Assembly: GCA_026874595.1 (NCBI GenBank)
Contig: CM049313.1
Location: 56,129,159-56,193,158, forward strand
Direction of reading: 5' to 3'
Source of the DNA: Sipunculus nudus
Taxonomy: Eukaryota > Annelida > Sipuncula > Golfingiida > Sipunculidae
DNA length: 64,000 nt
Under the pieces are notes generated by a model that was not told where the DNA came from, searched no databases, and saw nothing but the letters and a program-made list of their open reading frames with translations. The translations under genes were made by a program, and so were the position numbers. Positions 12,801 to 22,974 of the stretch are shown here, one piece after another. How positions within the stretch are numbered: position 1 is the first letter of the stretch; every line of letters begins with the position of its first letter.

Positions 12801-14500
12801 TAGGCCGAAACAATTATTTGTGAACCCCATAACTTTAAAAGTAGCGCATATTTTTACCCCAAATTTGAAACACAATTTTTTTTTTCAAATCCCTTGAGGA
12901 GCTCGATAACTGGTGACCTTGACCTGGATATCAAAGGTCAAATAACCAGGAATAGGAATTATTTTTTAACGCTATAACTTTTGAATCACTTTATATATTT
13001 TCATGAAATTCAACTTGTGAAACGTCTCTAACAATATCTAAAAAAATTAAATATCTGGTGATCTTGACCTTCAAGGTCAAATTGGATGAAATAAAAAAAT
13101 TTTGAATGCCACAACTTTTGAAGTATCACATATTTTCCTCAAATTTGAAACATTTTTGTTTTAATCGAGATTCTTGTGGAACTCGATAACTGGTGACCTT
13201 GACCTGGATTTTCGAGGTTAAATCACCCTGAATGAAATTTCAGATCAGTTCATAACTTTGTTAGCTTGATCATCATCATACAAGGTCAAATCTTTAGAAA
13301 TGGAGGATTAACTTAACACCAAACTGTTGAAGGGGTCCATTTTTCCCCTCAAATTTGGGAAAGTGAGGCCCGTAGTGAGGGGAGACATATAGTTGTTTCT
13401 GTGTCACTAAACAGCAATCCTCTTGATAGTTAGAGAAAAAATTATTAATTATAATATGAATTATAAGAACTAATATATTGTATACTAGTGATAGAAATGG
13501 ATAAACGTGATATAAGCGTATTTATGCAAAAAAAAATAAACATTGGCAGTTAAGGGTCAAATAAAAAATTAGGGCTTTGCGGTGAACAGAGATCAATGAA
13601 CCAGTGACAGCTATCTAAGAACATATATAACTGTCATGAAATAAGATAAAAACCGGAAATAATTTGGATGAATGTTCACTGGAAATGTGTTGAGAGATAG
13701 AAAGTAAGATAACATTGTTTCAATATTAAAATTTCATTGCACGCTTCATAACGACCATGTGTAACAAACAGCTATGGTGTTGTAAGGGCCAACCTTTGTT
13801 TACTTTTGACTTAACAAACTCTTCTATGAAAATGTTTACATTATTTGATGTTTCATGTTATAGGTGAACTCAAATATCATTTTTTGTGGTCATTTACGAA
13901 GATTCAATGAAAGATTTCAAAGTACCACCTGTTAGATTTTGCCTTACTCCTATTCGACTGATTCAGCACTACATACAAAAAGTATGTGAAAGTGCAGAAA
14001 TATCTGACACACCGCGGGGTAATCACTACTTCTTTTCAAACTTTTTGACACCAGGTGTCAAAAAGCACATGTAAACCTTCATTTTAATTAATTTTCAATA
14101 AAAAAACTTTATATGGTCTTGGTGATAAATAAACCCTGATAATGTAAGAAATTGTAGGTAGAGGTCAAAGTTTGTGACCTTTAGACCTCTTGTGACCTTT
14201 TCACAGAATAAATTTGCATATCATTTGCCTGGACTTTTCAATCTTGACAAGGCAAACATTTAAAGTGGTCATTTGAAATATTTTTGTAAAGAGTTGCAAA
14301 GTTAGGGCTTTTTGAATTTTCCATACCCCTAATTATCTGCCTACAGCTGTAAAAGTAAAAGTGCATGGGGGTATCTTCCATCCCAGTGTTTTTGCGGGCA
14401 ACATCAATTTTCTGATTTGTTAGAACTATTGCTACATGAAAATACCCATTAAAGTAAATCACAAGGGGGATGCACTATGACCCCTACTCGCCCGTGGCCT
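9861..14500. mobile_element. Giant fold-back element with arms of about 1.7 kb, TA-flanked
   Basis: The left arm (9861 to about 11,560) and right arm (about 11,561-12,335 plus 13,416-14,500) are inverted copies over nearly their whole length. Left terminus GGTCATGGGC faces GCCCGTGGCC on the right, each next to a TA. Matching inverted words run all the way inward: CATAGTACACCCCCTTGTGA with its right counterpart; GTTTGCCTTGTCAAGAT; CAAATGATATGCAAATTTAT; AATGAAGGTTTACATGTGCT; ACCATATAAAG; GCTGTTTGTTACACATGGTC; GGAAATGTGTT; CACTAGTATACAATATATT; TACTGAGGTCGTCATAGTAT; TTTTATGGACTATGCAGTTG. The centre is rich in CTGACTGTCTG-like short repeats. No transposase ORF is present, so the element looks non-autonomous. 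By eye the arms match at roughly four positions in five. The family is unknown; TA flanks and long inverted arms fit a foldback-type DNA transposon. Confidence 0.85.
12340..13412. mobile_element. Tandem-core element inserted in one arm of the fold-back element
   Basis: Absent from the matching place in the left arm (about 10,890-10,910), so it arrived after the arms formed or was lost from the other arm. It begins near the palindrome TCCCATGTGGGA followed by GACATATAGTGTTTGGGTCTG, and ends with GGGGAGACATATAGTTGTTTC. The core has six copies of a unit with CTGGTGACCTTGACCTGGAT, at about 12,498, 12,632, 12,776, 12,912, 13,057 and 13,192. Spacings alternate near 135 and 145 bp, so the true period is a dimer of about 280 bp. 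Non-coding. Confidence 0.75.
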
Positions 14501-14655
14501 AGTACCATAATAAGAATTAACGGGGAATCACAGCGAGAGACTGCAGTTGTTGACAAGAATCTGTCCGCGTGGGCCTCTTGAAACCAGTTACCCAGGTGTT
14601 TCATATGGCTGTTCTATTATTTTATACCGCGTGTTTTTGGTTACATTGTTTCCCT

Positions 14656-15026
14656 CTGAACACGGGTGGCTATTCCATGAACTGTTCTCCGCGTAAAACT
14701 GGTAACATTGGTTCCACCGAAATACGGGTCGTTGGTACAGTGGAACCCCGCCTTGCGACCACCCCGCAATTGCGACCACCCCCACAAATACGACCACTTT
14801 TCTTGGTCCCAAATATATGATCCAGGTAATTAAGAGTCACACAAATACGACCACCCCCAAATTACGACCACTTTGGTCAGTCCCAAAGGTGGTCGTAATT
14901 GTGGGGTTCCACTGTACTTCTAACGGCACTGTGTAATTCATTTTCATGACACCTTTCTCCCGTCAAATATTTAACTAAATCAGCTCGACACAGCGTATTC
15001 AAGCGTTTCTGACCTGGTTTATACTT
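14656..15026 (+). repeat. Duplicated segment, copy 1 (interrupted by a MITE)
   Basis: From CTGAACACGGGTGGCT to GCGTTTCTGACCTGGT this matches 16,563-16,742 in the same orientation. Shared words include TAACGGCACTG, TTTTCATGACAC, CGACACAGCGTATT and AAGCGTTTC. The only large difference is the MITE at 14,736-14,916. The two copies bracket about 1.5 kb of unrelated DNA. They lack TG...CA ends, so I do not call them LTRs. Confidence 0.8.
14736..14916. mobile_element. MITE with proven TA target (empty site at about 16,652)
   Basis: Perfect 14-bp inverted ends, TACAGTGGAACCCC and GGGGTTCCACTGTA, including the flanking TA. The interior is inverted-repeat rich (GCGACCACCCC, AATTACGACCACTTT, GGTGGTCGTAATT). 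The related segment at 16,563-16,742 reads straight through the same place (GGCTGGTACGTATAACGG) with a single TA. This shows insertion at TA with TA duplication. It is related in terminus and interior wording to the MITE at 3,628. Probable Tc1/mariner/pogo-type non-autonomous element. Confidence 0.92.
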
Positions 15027-15568
15027 ACGCTCCCGAGGCAGAGGAAATCTTACGCTTCTAAAGAAGCAATTGTTATGGGTTCATAACTGAAATGAGATTT
15101 CAGTTATGGGGATCCTCTTATGGAAAAGCGTAGCAGGGGTATATTGGGATATTTGTAAAATAAACAGAGAAAATTTAGCAAATTTCTTACCAATAATGGC
15201 TAACAAACTGTTCTGGAGTAAAAATAAATTATGTAGAAGTGCCCATATAAGGAAATTGTTAAGATTTCAACTCCTGTTGGTTTTTTTTAGCCTGCCATGC
15301 GGTCATGTTTATCTTTTGTCACATGACCCTGTCCTTGACCTTATTGATATCAGAAAAGTTGTCATCTGATTATTGTCCAAAATAAATTATAGTAAATATT
15401 GTTTCCATAACTTCCATAGGCAAATTTGTTAAAACCTTAAAAGATATAGCCATAAACTTATAAAGGACTTATTGTAGCCATATATTATCATTACTCATAA
15501 GTATTATTCATGAAATAAGATTTTTTTTTAAATAGATTTATAAGCAATAAATTACTCTGGTACACCAG
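15027..15568. other. Intergenic, no gene
   Basis: AT-rich unique sequence. A short frame at 15,106-15,369 has no domain or good context. Confidence 0.5.
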
Positions 15569-15600
15569 AGGTCAGGTCACAGGTCAGGTCATGGGTGACC
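15569..15600. promoter_or_regulatory. Cluster of five GGTCA/TGACC half-sites
   Basis: Within 32 bp the sequence reads AGGTCA, GGTCA, C, AGGTCA, GGTCA, TGGG, TGACC. This includes a DR1-type pair (GGTCA-C-AGGTCA) and an inverted pair spaced by four. GGTCA is the core half-site of many nuclear receptors. It may equally be a two-copy 12-mer duplication; no expressed gene is proven beside it. Confidence 0.35.
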
Positions 15601-15612
15601 AGATTTCATGCC

Positions 15613-16062
15613 TCAGCAACATGGCTGTGTCAGTGATGGTCTTCTGCTCTTCTCTTCATGATAAAATGCTGTTATATCATATATAACATAAACAGGAGAC
15701 TCCACATGTATGGAAACTGATATATAAAGGATATATAGGTAGAGTGAACATAGTTTAAGCTGCATTTTATTCTTAATTACTCTTTTATTCTTTCCTTCTG
15801 ATAAATCAGAAGGACCGCTACGATATTTCGTAAGAACATGTTCAAGGCTGAGTATGGAGCCCGGGTCACCTGGTGTGTAATTCTCAGCCTTGCACCAAGG
15901 CAAAAGAAGCAACTGATTTTCACGCTGCCAGCTTTGACCGTTTATGATATATTGAGACAGCAGATGTTCATTGTCAGCTGAAAAACACGTGCGTATGATG
16001 TGAAAAGCAGCCAACCAGATGCCAATAAACAAACACGCGACAGGCGTCCTGGCTCCGCCCAT
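15613..16062 (-). CDS. Hypothetical ORF, 149 codons, possible secreted product
   Basis: Longest non-repetitive frame in the window. It starts with an ATG at 16,062 four codons after an in-frame TGA, so the start is the first possible one. Residues 9-29 (CLFIGIWLAAFHIIRTCFSA) are hydrophobic and could be a signal peptide or membrane anchor. The remainder has no motif I recognise and loses coding character after about residue 80, so if real it may be a first exon joined to something downstream. Its upstream side (16,000-16,100) is locally GC/CpG-rich, but other frames on both strands are open there too. That weakens the case. It could be chance. Confidence 0.22.
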   Translation of the reverse strand: MGGARTPVACLFIGIWLAAFHIIRTCFSADNEHLLSQYIINGQSWQRENQLLLLPWCKAENYTPGDPGSILSLEHVLTKYRSGPSDLSEGKNKRVIKNKMQLKLCSLYLYILYISVSIHVESPVYVIYDITAFYHEEKSRRPSLTQPCC

Positions 16063-16069
16063 AGCTGCG

Positions 16070-16088
16070 CTTCAAACGCCGTTTGAAG
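16070..16088. promoter_or_regulatory. Perfect 19-bp palindrome
   Basis: CTTCAAACG, central C, CGTTTGAAG: perfect dyad symmetry just 5' of the ATG of the minus-strand ORF at 16,062. Such symmetry can be a dimer binding site, but no factor is assigned. Confidence 0.35.
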
Positions 16089-16498
16089 ACAAGTTTACGT
16101 TCGAATTTAAATTGCTACCTCTGCATTCTCGCATAAACGACCGAATCGATTCTGACAGTATGACTGTGTTAGCCATGTGTCTGGTGTCTGCAGAACTGAA
16201 ACCAGCCAGCGAGGTGTGCACGCAGCCTTTGTTGTTACGTTTCGTATGAATTACAGCTAACCGACCGGGCATCCTATGTGCCCAAGGCCCTAAATAAACC
16301 ACGTCTGCGGCAATTCTCTCTGAGCCTGTGGCCTGTTCATACGGTTACCGGGGCGATGAGCTGTCACTCAAAAAGGATGAACATGATTGGCTCCGTGTAT
16401 TCCTCGCTTGGCCGTGTCTTCCAGCACAAGGTCCATCTGATTGGACAAAAATACAGTGCTCCCTCTGGTGTAGCAATTCATGATACGAGGTCATAACA

Positions 16499-16543
16499 AA
16501 CAGCGCTTACCATATAGGAATATGCCTATAGTTAAAGCGCTGT
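16499..16543. repeat. Near-perfect hairpin, 19-20 bp stem, 6-base loop
   Basis: Left arm 16,499-16,518, AACAGCGCTTACCATATAGG; loop AATATG; right arm 16,525-16,543, CCTATAGTTAAAGCGCTGT. A clean stem-loop next to the second duplicated segment. It could be the remnant of a very short fold-back element or a structured RNA. No terminator role is implied in a eukaryote. Confidence 0.7.
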
Positions 16544-16562
16544 GTAAAGAGCGTAGTTTATA

Positions 16563-16742
16563 CTGAACACGGGTGGCTCCTCCATTAACTGTGCACCGTG
16601 GACAACTGGTAATACTGGTTCCATCGTAAAACGGGGGGCTGGTACGTATAACGGCACTGCCCAATTCGTTTTCATGACACTTTCCGTCCGACTGATTAAG
16701 CTTGACACAGCGTATTGAAGCGTTTCCGACCTGGTATATTAC
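16563..16742 (+). repeat. Duplicated segment, copy 2 (empty MITE site)
   Basis: Diverged direct copy of 14,656-15,026. It lacks the MITE and keeps the single TA at about 16,652-16,653. Confidence 0.8.
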
Positions 16743-17357
16743 TGGTATGTGACATTTACTGCCGAAAATATTTCTGAAAATATTATTGTCGACAAGAGTA
16801 AATACTATTTTTAACTTTAAAGTTTATCTCAGAAGCGTAGTTTTGGTTACAGTAGGGACGCCCATAAAAGCGCTTCAAAAATGAAAGCAAGGAGCGTACA
16901 ACCACAGTGGTCTAAAGGACAAATGCGTTCAAACGAAGAAACGGCGCAGATCCTACGTTCATCAGTAGACTAACAAAACAGAACTTAGCTTTCATTTTGT
17001 CAATATGACCTACAGCGAGAATCTGCCCTAATAGCCGACACAGGCCATTAATGTTTACTTTTGCAAGAGTATACTTTCTTTTACAACGTTTACAGTCAGA
17101 AACAACAACAACAAAAAACTCAATTTTGCATTTTTTCAAATCTGTATACATGTTCTCATAAAACCAATTGTATATGTTTTTTCCTGTCCCATAGCCATGC
17201 ATATAAAAAGTAGCGTATTTGATGTATTTGGCATTTGATGAAACAATTATATTTTATATATTTACATTTTCATGTTATTTGTGTGCCTGGTTTTCTAGCC
17301 TACGAACCTACTTGGCACTTCAGATCATGAACTAATTAATTCGTGTTTGCTTTCGTT
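16743..17357. other. Intergenic, no gene
   Basis: AT-rich. Frame 17,202-16,912 (-) has no recognisable domain. No RNA gene or transposon terminus seen. Confidence 0.5.
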
Positions 17358-17358
17358 T

Positions 17359-18507
17359 TTAGCTCAGCTGACTGAAAGTCATCAGAGCCATAGCGATCCC
17401 CCTTTGTCCGGCGTCCGTCTGTCCGTCCGTTCGTTAACCAGGCACAAATCGTAACTGCTTGACCTGGAATCTTTTTACTTGAAATCCTGGGAGGTCCATA
17501 AAAATCTCCTTGGCATCATGAAATAAGGTCTCTATTACCCATATTCTTTGAGCTATGGGGCTCCGAGGTACCCCCTCCCCAGAATAATGGAAAATTTGAT
17601 AAAAAAAAATGCTCAAGTATATGAACAACTTATGCATTGATCACAATGATTATTTGCATGGATATTGATCATGGAGTGTCTCATCAGTTTCTGCAGGCTG
17701 TTGGTGCTACCTGTATTTTTTCGATTTTTTACGATTTTTTTTTCTCTATTTTTTTACCTTAAAAGATGCGGTCATCTGTTAACAGGGCACAAATCTTAAC
17801 GACTGAACCTGAAATCTTCTAACTAGGATGCTTAGTAACCCCCCACCCCAGAATAATAAAAATTTGATACAAAAGCTCAAGTATATGAACAACTAAAGCA
17901 TTGAACACCAAAGTTCTTTGTATGCATATTGATCATGGAGTGTTTCATCAGTTTCTGCAGACTGGTGGCGCCATCTTGATTGTTTTCGAACCCTTAAGCA
18001 TATTTTTATACAATATTTTAAACCTTTAAAGATGCGGTCGTCTGTTAACAGGGCACAAATCAATACCAATATACCTTGAATCTTCTTATTCGACATCCTA
18101 GGAGGTCCATAAAGAATCTTCTCTGCTATCCATATTCTTTAAGCTATGGGGCTCAGAAGTACCCTCAGAATAATTAAAAGTTTGATTCAAAAACTCCAGT
18201 ATCTGAACAATTAATGCATTGATCGCCATGATATTTTGTATGCACATTGATCATGAAGTGTTTCATCAGTTCCTGTAGACTGGTGGCACAACCAAGAATT
18301 TTTCTGAATTTTTAGCATTTTGTCTCTATTTTGGAGACCTTTAAAGATGCAGTTGTTTGTTAGCAGGGCATAAATTGTTGCCACTGAGTCTTGATGAACT
18401 TGAGCTTATATGCATGAACTATGATGCCACCTACATAATCATAATTAGTTGACTGTGCGAGGACATACTGTCAACATGCCAGTACTGTAACCATGGGTCA
18501 CTTGTTT
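17359..18507 (+). mobile_element. HINE-like (Helentron-type non-autonomous) element, copy A
   Basis: 5' end: hairpin AGCTCAGCTGACT-GAA-AGTCATCAGAGCC at 17,361-17,389, then a GTCCGTCC-type run (17,406-17,431). The core is tandem units each beginning GTTAACCAGGCACAAAT or similar at 17,433, 17,778, 18,044 and 18,359 (the second is shortened by a deletion). Each unit holds AGCTATGGGGCTC, GATATTGATCATGGAGTGT and CTGCAGACTGGTGGCGCCA. The 3' end is CATGGGTCACTTGTT. This order (5' subterminal inverted repeat, microsatellite, tandem core, 3' hairpin) matches published Helentron/HINE architecture. No coding capacity. A minus-strand frame at 17,893-18,096 is a repeat artefact. Confidence 0.8.
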
Positions 18508-21500
18508 TTTTTTCAGTAACGTGTATTTTGGTTTAAATTGACTTAACTGTCCATTTTAGATTGGTTCAATGCGTTAATTGGATTAAGAGTGAGATAACAA
18601 CAAAAGAATGTTTCTCGTTATGGGACATTATTACAGATTACTGTTGAATGCGCTGAGAGAGGTTGTGCTGTGAAATATGGCTAGAATTATTAAAATGTAC
18701 AATAGATAATGAGGTGTCGCATAAATTATGGTGTTGACAACAGCTAATTGTAAATTTTGTATAATAAAATTTTGTTCCTAATGTACATCAAAACTATTTT
18801 AATTATATGTAAGACTCCGAAGGTGGATCGTTTTGTCGAAAGCGCATTGTGTTTGGCTTAGTGAGAGTACAGACGAGGTCTGTGAGACTGTGTGCGCCCC
18901 TCAAACCTCGTATCAACCATTAATTTCGGTCTGTTTTGTAAAGGATTACTGTTTAAGCTTTATATAAGCCCATAAGAATGGACTCCTCAATTGCTCTTTT
19001 TTTTAGTGACTGACGCGAAGTGGAGTCCATAGATTGCCCCTACAGTTAACTGTGATTATAACACTCCTTATACACCTGCGAAATTTAATATATATCAAAT
19101 GTTTAATGCTCAGTACTTCTATGTGTATTGTATATTTGACTACTAAAAAACATAACATCACTATTTTGCACTGAGGAGGTAAAATATGAACATAATAGTA
19201 CACAGGCCTCTGTACTGATTGATTTTGTACTTTATTGTACGCACTGAATAAACCCCGTTTGTTGCGTTTCAAATCAACATAGATGCAAGGAACATTATGA
19301 ATACACTGATAACGAAGCATCTAAATGAGCAAAAAGGGACTTTAAATATATTCAAAATAAATTATTTTTGAGTGATATGGGCGCAAAGTGTTGCAACATT
19401 AAGTGAATCAATGAGAAAAACCTTTTATTTCCTTTTAAAGTGGTCCAGGTAACTGGACGCGGCAGAGGCCACGTTTGCTAGACACATAATAAGTTAAGCG
19501 GTTTGAGGGATATGTCCGCGGACCTTTGCGTTTTTTTCATGCGATTTCACTTGCGATCTTTCACGTTTTTTTTTTGCGCAAAATAACCAATAATCGTACG
19601 TTATTGAACATTGTTTTGCTGTATTTTGTATGCGTTTCCTTACGTTTTAATTGGTATCTAAGCATTTTTGTCGCGTAACCTACAATTACACGAAATATTT
19701 TGAACATGTCAAAAATATTTCAACACATGCGTCTCTTTCAGCATTCTCACACGTTGTCTGCGTTCTCATGAGTTTGTGTGCGTTTGCATGTGTTATCATG
19801 CGATTTAGTCAGTCGTTTTTAAACAAGTCCATAACGCGCGAAGAAAATGCTTCAGTGTAAAGAACGAATCACTTAATACCTGTTCACTCTGCACCGAATC
19901 GTGCTCACAAGTATGACTCTGCTGTTTAGGGACTGTGGGTGAAGAAATCATTTTCCCACAATGCACTGGGGCTTCTTAATACACCAATGGTTAAGTTGAA
20001 GTGAAGAGGAGCTGCAAAAAAACGTTGTGCTTAAATTGTTTGAATTCAAATAACATGCACAAGAATGTATCATGAGAATGATATTAAGCAACAACAAGCA
20101 ATATGTGGTAAGCAGACGTATGATATACAGATATGTTAAGCCAAAGATATACAGAAAACGCTTCCTTGAATTGTGACAGACTTTGATTTGGAAGTTTGAC
20201 AGATGAAAAGAGCTGTCCCACAATCCTTAACTGGAAGAGTTTGTTTCGCATAGAAAAGACCTCAGGAAGTTCTAAAACCCTGTGATAATTGACGCAAGAG
20301 ATATGTCCATGCCGTTCCCAATAAGAGGGTGCGTTTCCTCATAGCATATAAACATGCATGATCAAATAAACCATTACCTTAAATTTATAAAAAAAAAAGG
20401 CTTAAAACACAGGGCTAGAGCCATGGTTCTCAGTTTTTCTCTTTAAAAAGAAAGCATCTTGCCGGAATGCTCATTAGTTCTACATTTTTCTAAATATGTA
20501 ATTCATGAACCATTTTTTTTTATTCATTAAAAAAAAACAAGAGAGTGGAATCATGGCATCTCAGTAAAGATAAGAGCAATCTTCTTATTTAAAATTAGCT
20601 TCCTTGGAGTGCTTTCATCTTTTAGGTTAACAGGAATCGCCAATGTATTTGCCAGCGTATTGGCATTAATGTTACACGCCTGGACAGGAAACGATTTGCT
20701 TATATATATGACGTTTTGTACAAGCAACTATCAGATGCTTCTGGATGACAAATAAAGAACACACAGAGGTGTTCTGATTCACCTTTTTTGCATCAGATGT
20801 TTAAAGTTCATAAAGAAAATCACGAAGTAACGCTTGAAAGTGAAAGGGACCTATCCCGATATATGGCGTCTGTTATCTAAAGATACTCTCTTGAACCTTT
20901 CATAAACTAAGCAAGGAAACGCCCCTACCATCGATCGTTAGATGTGTTCATATCCACGCGTTTATAATGTGGGGGACCCGCAAAAATAATCTAAACACAT
21001 TCAACAAGGACACCTGGCGGCAAGGCAGACGAACCAGAGTTTGTCTGAAGTTTTGGAACGAGTGACCTTTTTAGTCTCCGCATATATACAATCAGCCACC
21101 TTATTTTACGTGGTATTCGTGTTTACTAACATTAGCGCATGTACCGTGTTTACTAATAGCATGCAGATAAATATGCTCATACATCAGTGTTACGGAACCT
21201 ATAATATCAACAGATCACGTAGTCGTGACGAGCATAAATTTTGTTATGGAGATAAAAAAAATCAGACTCTGTAACACTAGGCAGCGTGAAAAGTCTAGGG
21301 GAAGGAATAAAGGAGTCGATGTTTTTTTTTTGTTGTTTTTTTTTGTTTTTGTTAACAAATAACTTTTTTTTAAAACAACCCTAACATTACAGTACACTAT
21401 ATCGATACAATTACACAGTATAACAACAGTATAACAGCAAATCAATACAATCACACAGCATAATAAACAAAGTGCACAGTACCTGGATACCACCACTGTC

Positions 21501-21789
21501 ACAGCGATAAGTCCTTTAAAATGTATAAGCCGGATGAACAGTTCACACAAATCTTTTCAGAAAATAACAGTCGAATGTTATCACAAAATCAATCTGCTGT
21601 AATCCAAAAGTGAAAATCCTTGCAGTGATCCAAAATGAAAAGTGAAGACTATATAAAGTCCGTCAAAAATTCCAAAGAAGACCTAAAACTGCTCCATGTA
21701 TCGGAAAAGATCCCACAATCTAATAAACACCCTTCCGTGCCCACTGGAATATTTTCTCACCTCCCCCGGCTCTAAAACACAACCCCTAT
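18508..21789. other. Long intergenic stretch, no supported gene
   Basis: AT-rich sequence. It includes a diverged dispersed-repeat copy (20,158-20,256), a region at 19,530-19,810 with loosely repeated TGCGTTT/CATGCG words that opens a meaningless 69-codon frame, and poly-T/poly-A runs near 19,565, 20,390, 20,515 and 21,320-21,370. Frames at 19,003-19,320 (-), 19,948-20,223 (-), 21,041-21,274 (+) and 21,215-21,550 (-) have no recognised domain. Confidence 0.5.
20158..20256. repeat. Dispersed repeat, copy 2
   Basis: Colinear with 5416-5525: CTTCCTTGAATTGTGACAGA, GATTTGGAAGTTT, GTCCCACAAT and CTTAACTGGAAGAG. Diverged, unknown family. Confidence 0.5.
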
Positions 21790-22083
21790 TCATAACCTTT
21801 CATCCGAAAACTCTAGAAAATTCCCTTTCACGAACAATCGAAAAGAACCTAACATGATACACAGTACACAAGCGTTACAGAAAATATCTAGAACAAGAAC
21901 GCTGTATGTGTACATGTCTGGGTTCATACGAGGGCCGGCCCGGCTAGGCCAGGTGAGAAAGCCCAGGCCAGCATGACCGCTGTTTACGCGTGTGACCCCG
22001 CGCGTGGGCCGGGCTATGCCGTCATAGCAACAGACAACGCTAGCGCTGAACAAACACACTGCTGCAAACAATAAAAGAGACAT
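21790..22083 (-). CDS. Candidate secreted-peptide ORF (possible first exon)
   Basis: ATG at 22,083 lies six bases after an in-frame TAA and has A at -3, so the start is well defined. Residues 1-19 form a textbook signal peptide (short N end, LLLFAAVCLF core, SASVVCC near the likely cleavage point). The next 35 residues are basic and glycine/proline-rich (GFLTWPSRAGPRM), which would suit a small secreted or propeptide product. From about residue 60 the frame is hydrophobic and AT-rich and may be intron read-through. GTAAAC after codon 32 and GTAACG after about codon 69 are possible donors. The DNA at 21,930-22,020 is much richer in GC and CpG than its surroundings. A TTATAAT box lies about 35-40 bases upstream. 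No family match is claimed. Confidence 0.35.
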   Translation of the reverse strand: MSLLLFAAVCLFSASVVCCYDGIARPTRGVTRVNSGHAGLGFLTWPSRAGPRMNPDMYTYSVLVLDIFCNACVLCIMLGSFRLFVKGNFLEFSDERL

Positions 22084-22089
22084 CCTTTA

Positions 22090-22974
22090 CATCAGTTACA
22101 GAGGGATTATAAGAGCTGAATAGGGATTGTCTACAGTTCTTTCATATACACGCAGAGTAAGCCAGTAATCTTAAAATTCTTCAGAAAAGTTGGGTGAATA
22201 GCTGACTTTAATATTAAACATGAAGAGTTATTTCTGCTGAACATTTCCCACCCAGTCACGTATAAATTTAATCAAATCTAAATCCTGTTATCAGTTTCAG
22301 TTTTCATCCTTTTGAATCTAAATTCTAACGTACCAAACACAAATAACTCGTAAACACATTTTCCGATATATATTCATACTTTTTGCTATTTGATATATAT
22401 ACCTATAAAGTTTCTTTGCAAATAAGCTTTCCATGCTTGTTTCTTTGTGAACAAATGCCTTTTTATTTGTTTTTAATATTTATACCCTAATCTGGTTTAA
22501 CTGGTATGTTATCTACTTTTTTATGATTGCGTCAAAGTGCACAAAAGGCTTCAAAATGCTTCCACCACTTCTGAACGCCAAAAAGATATGTTTTTAAGTT
22601 TCAAGGAAGCAGAAGACGGCGTTTTATCTGCCAGCGTTAGACAAAATCCACCGAGTGCCCTTGGAAGCTCACAGAACAACAGACAACGTTCTTACGTAGA
22701 AGGAAGTTCTCCCTTCAGGCGATCGTCTGTTGCTTTTATAAATTAGCCTGTAACGACACTGGGTGTTTGTTTACACGGTTTGGTGCGTGCTTGGAAATAG
22801 CAACTTCAGAATCCGTCTAATGACACCCTAAGGCTGTTTCTGGAAGCAATTTTCCAAGGGGCAATCAGAAAACGAACACTTCCAAAAGTCCGAATGCATC
22901 ATGGGAAAACTTAATTACATCTTACATGTTTATACAAGCAGCCAGCGGGAGGGGGACTTTATATGGTTTCGGTG
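22090..22974. other. Intergenic, one short unassigned frame
   Basis: Frame 22,537-22,746 (+) encodes 69 serine/arginine/asparagine-rich residues with no motif I recognise and no splice evidence. The rest is AT-rich and unique. Confidence 0.45.

Noticed and set aside
15581-15600. Oestrogen-response-element palindrome
   Set aside because: GGTCA and TGACC are spaced by four bases, not three, so it is not a consensus ERE.
14656-16742. LTRs of a miniature LTR retrotransposon (TRIM)
   Set aside because: The direct repeats lack TG...CA ends, no primer-binding site or polypurine tract was seen, and no target duplication.
21215-21550. 111-codon minus-strand ORF
   Set aside because: Hydrophobic and lysine-run composition comes from AC-rich and poly-T low-complexity DNA.
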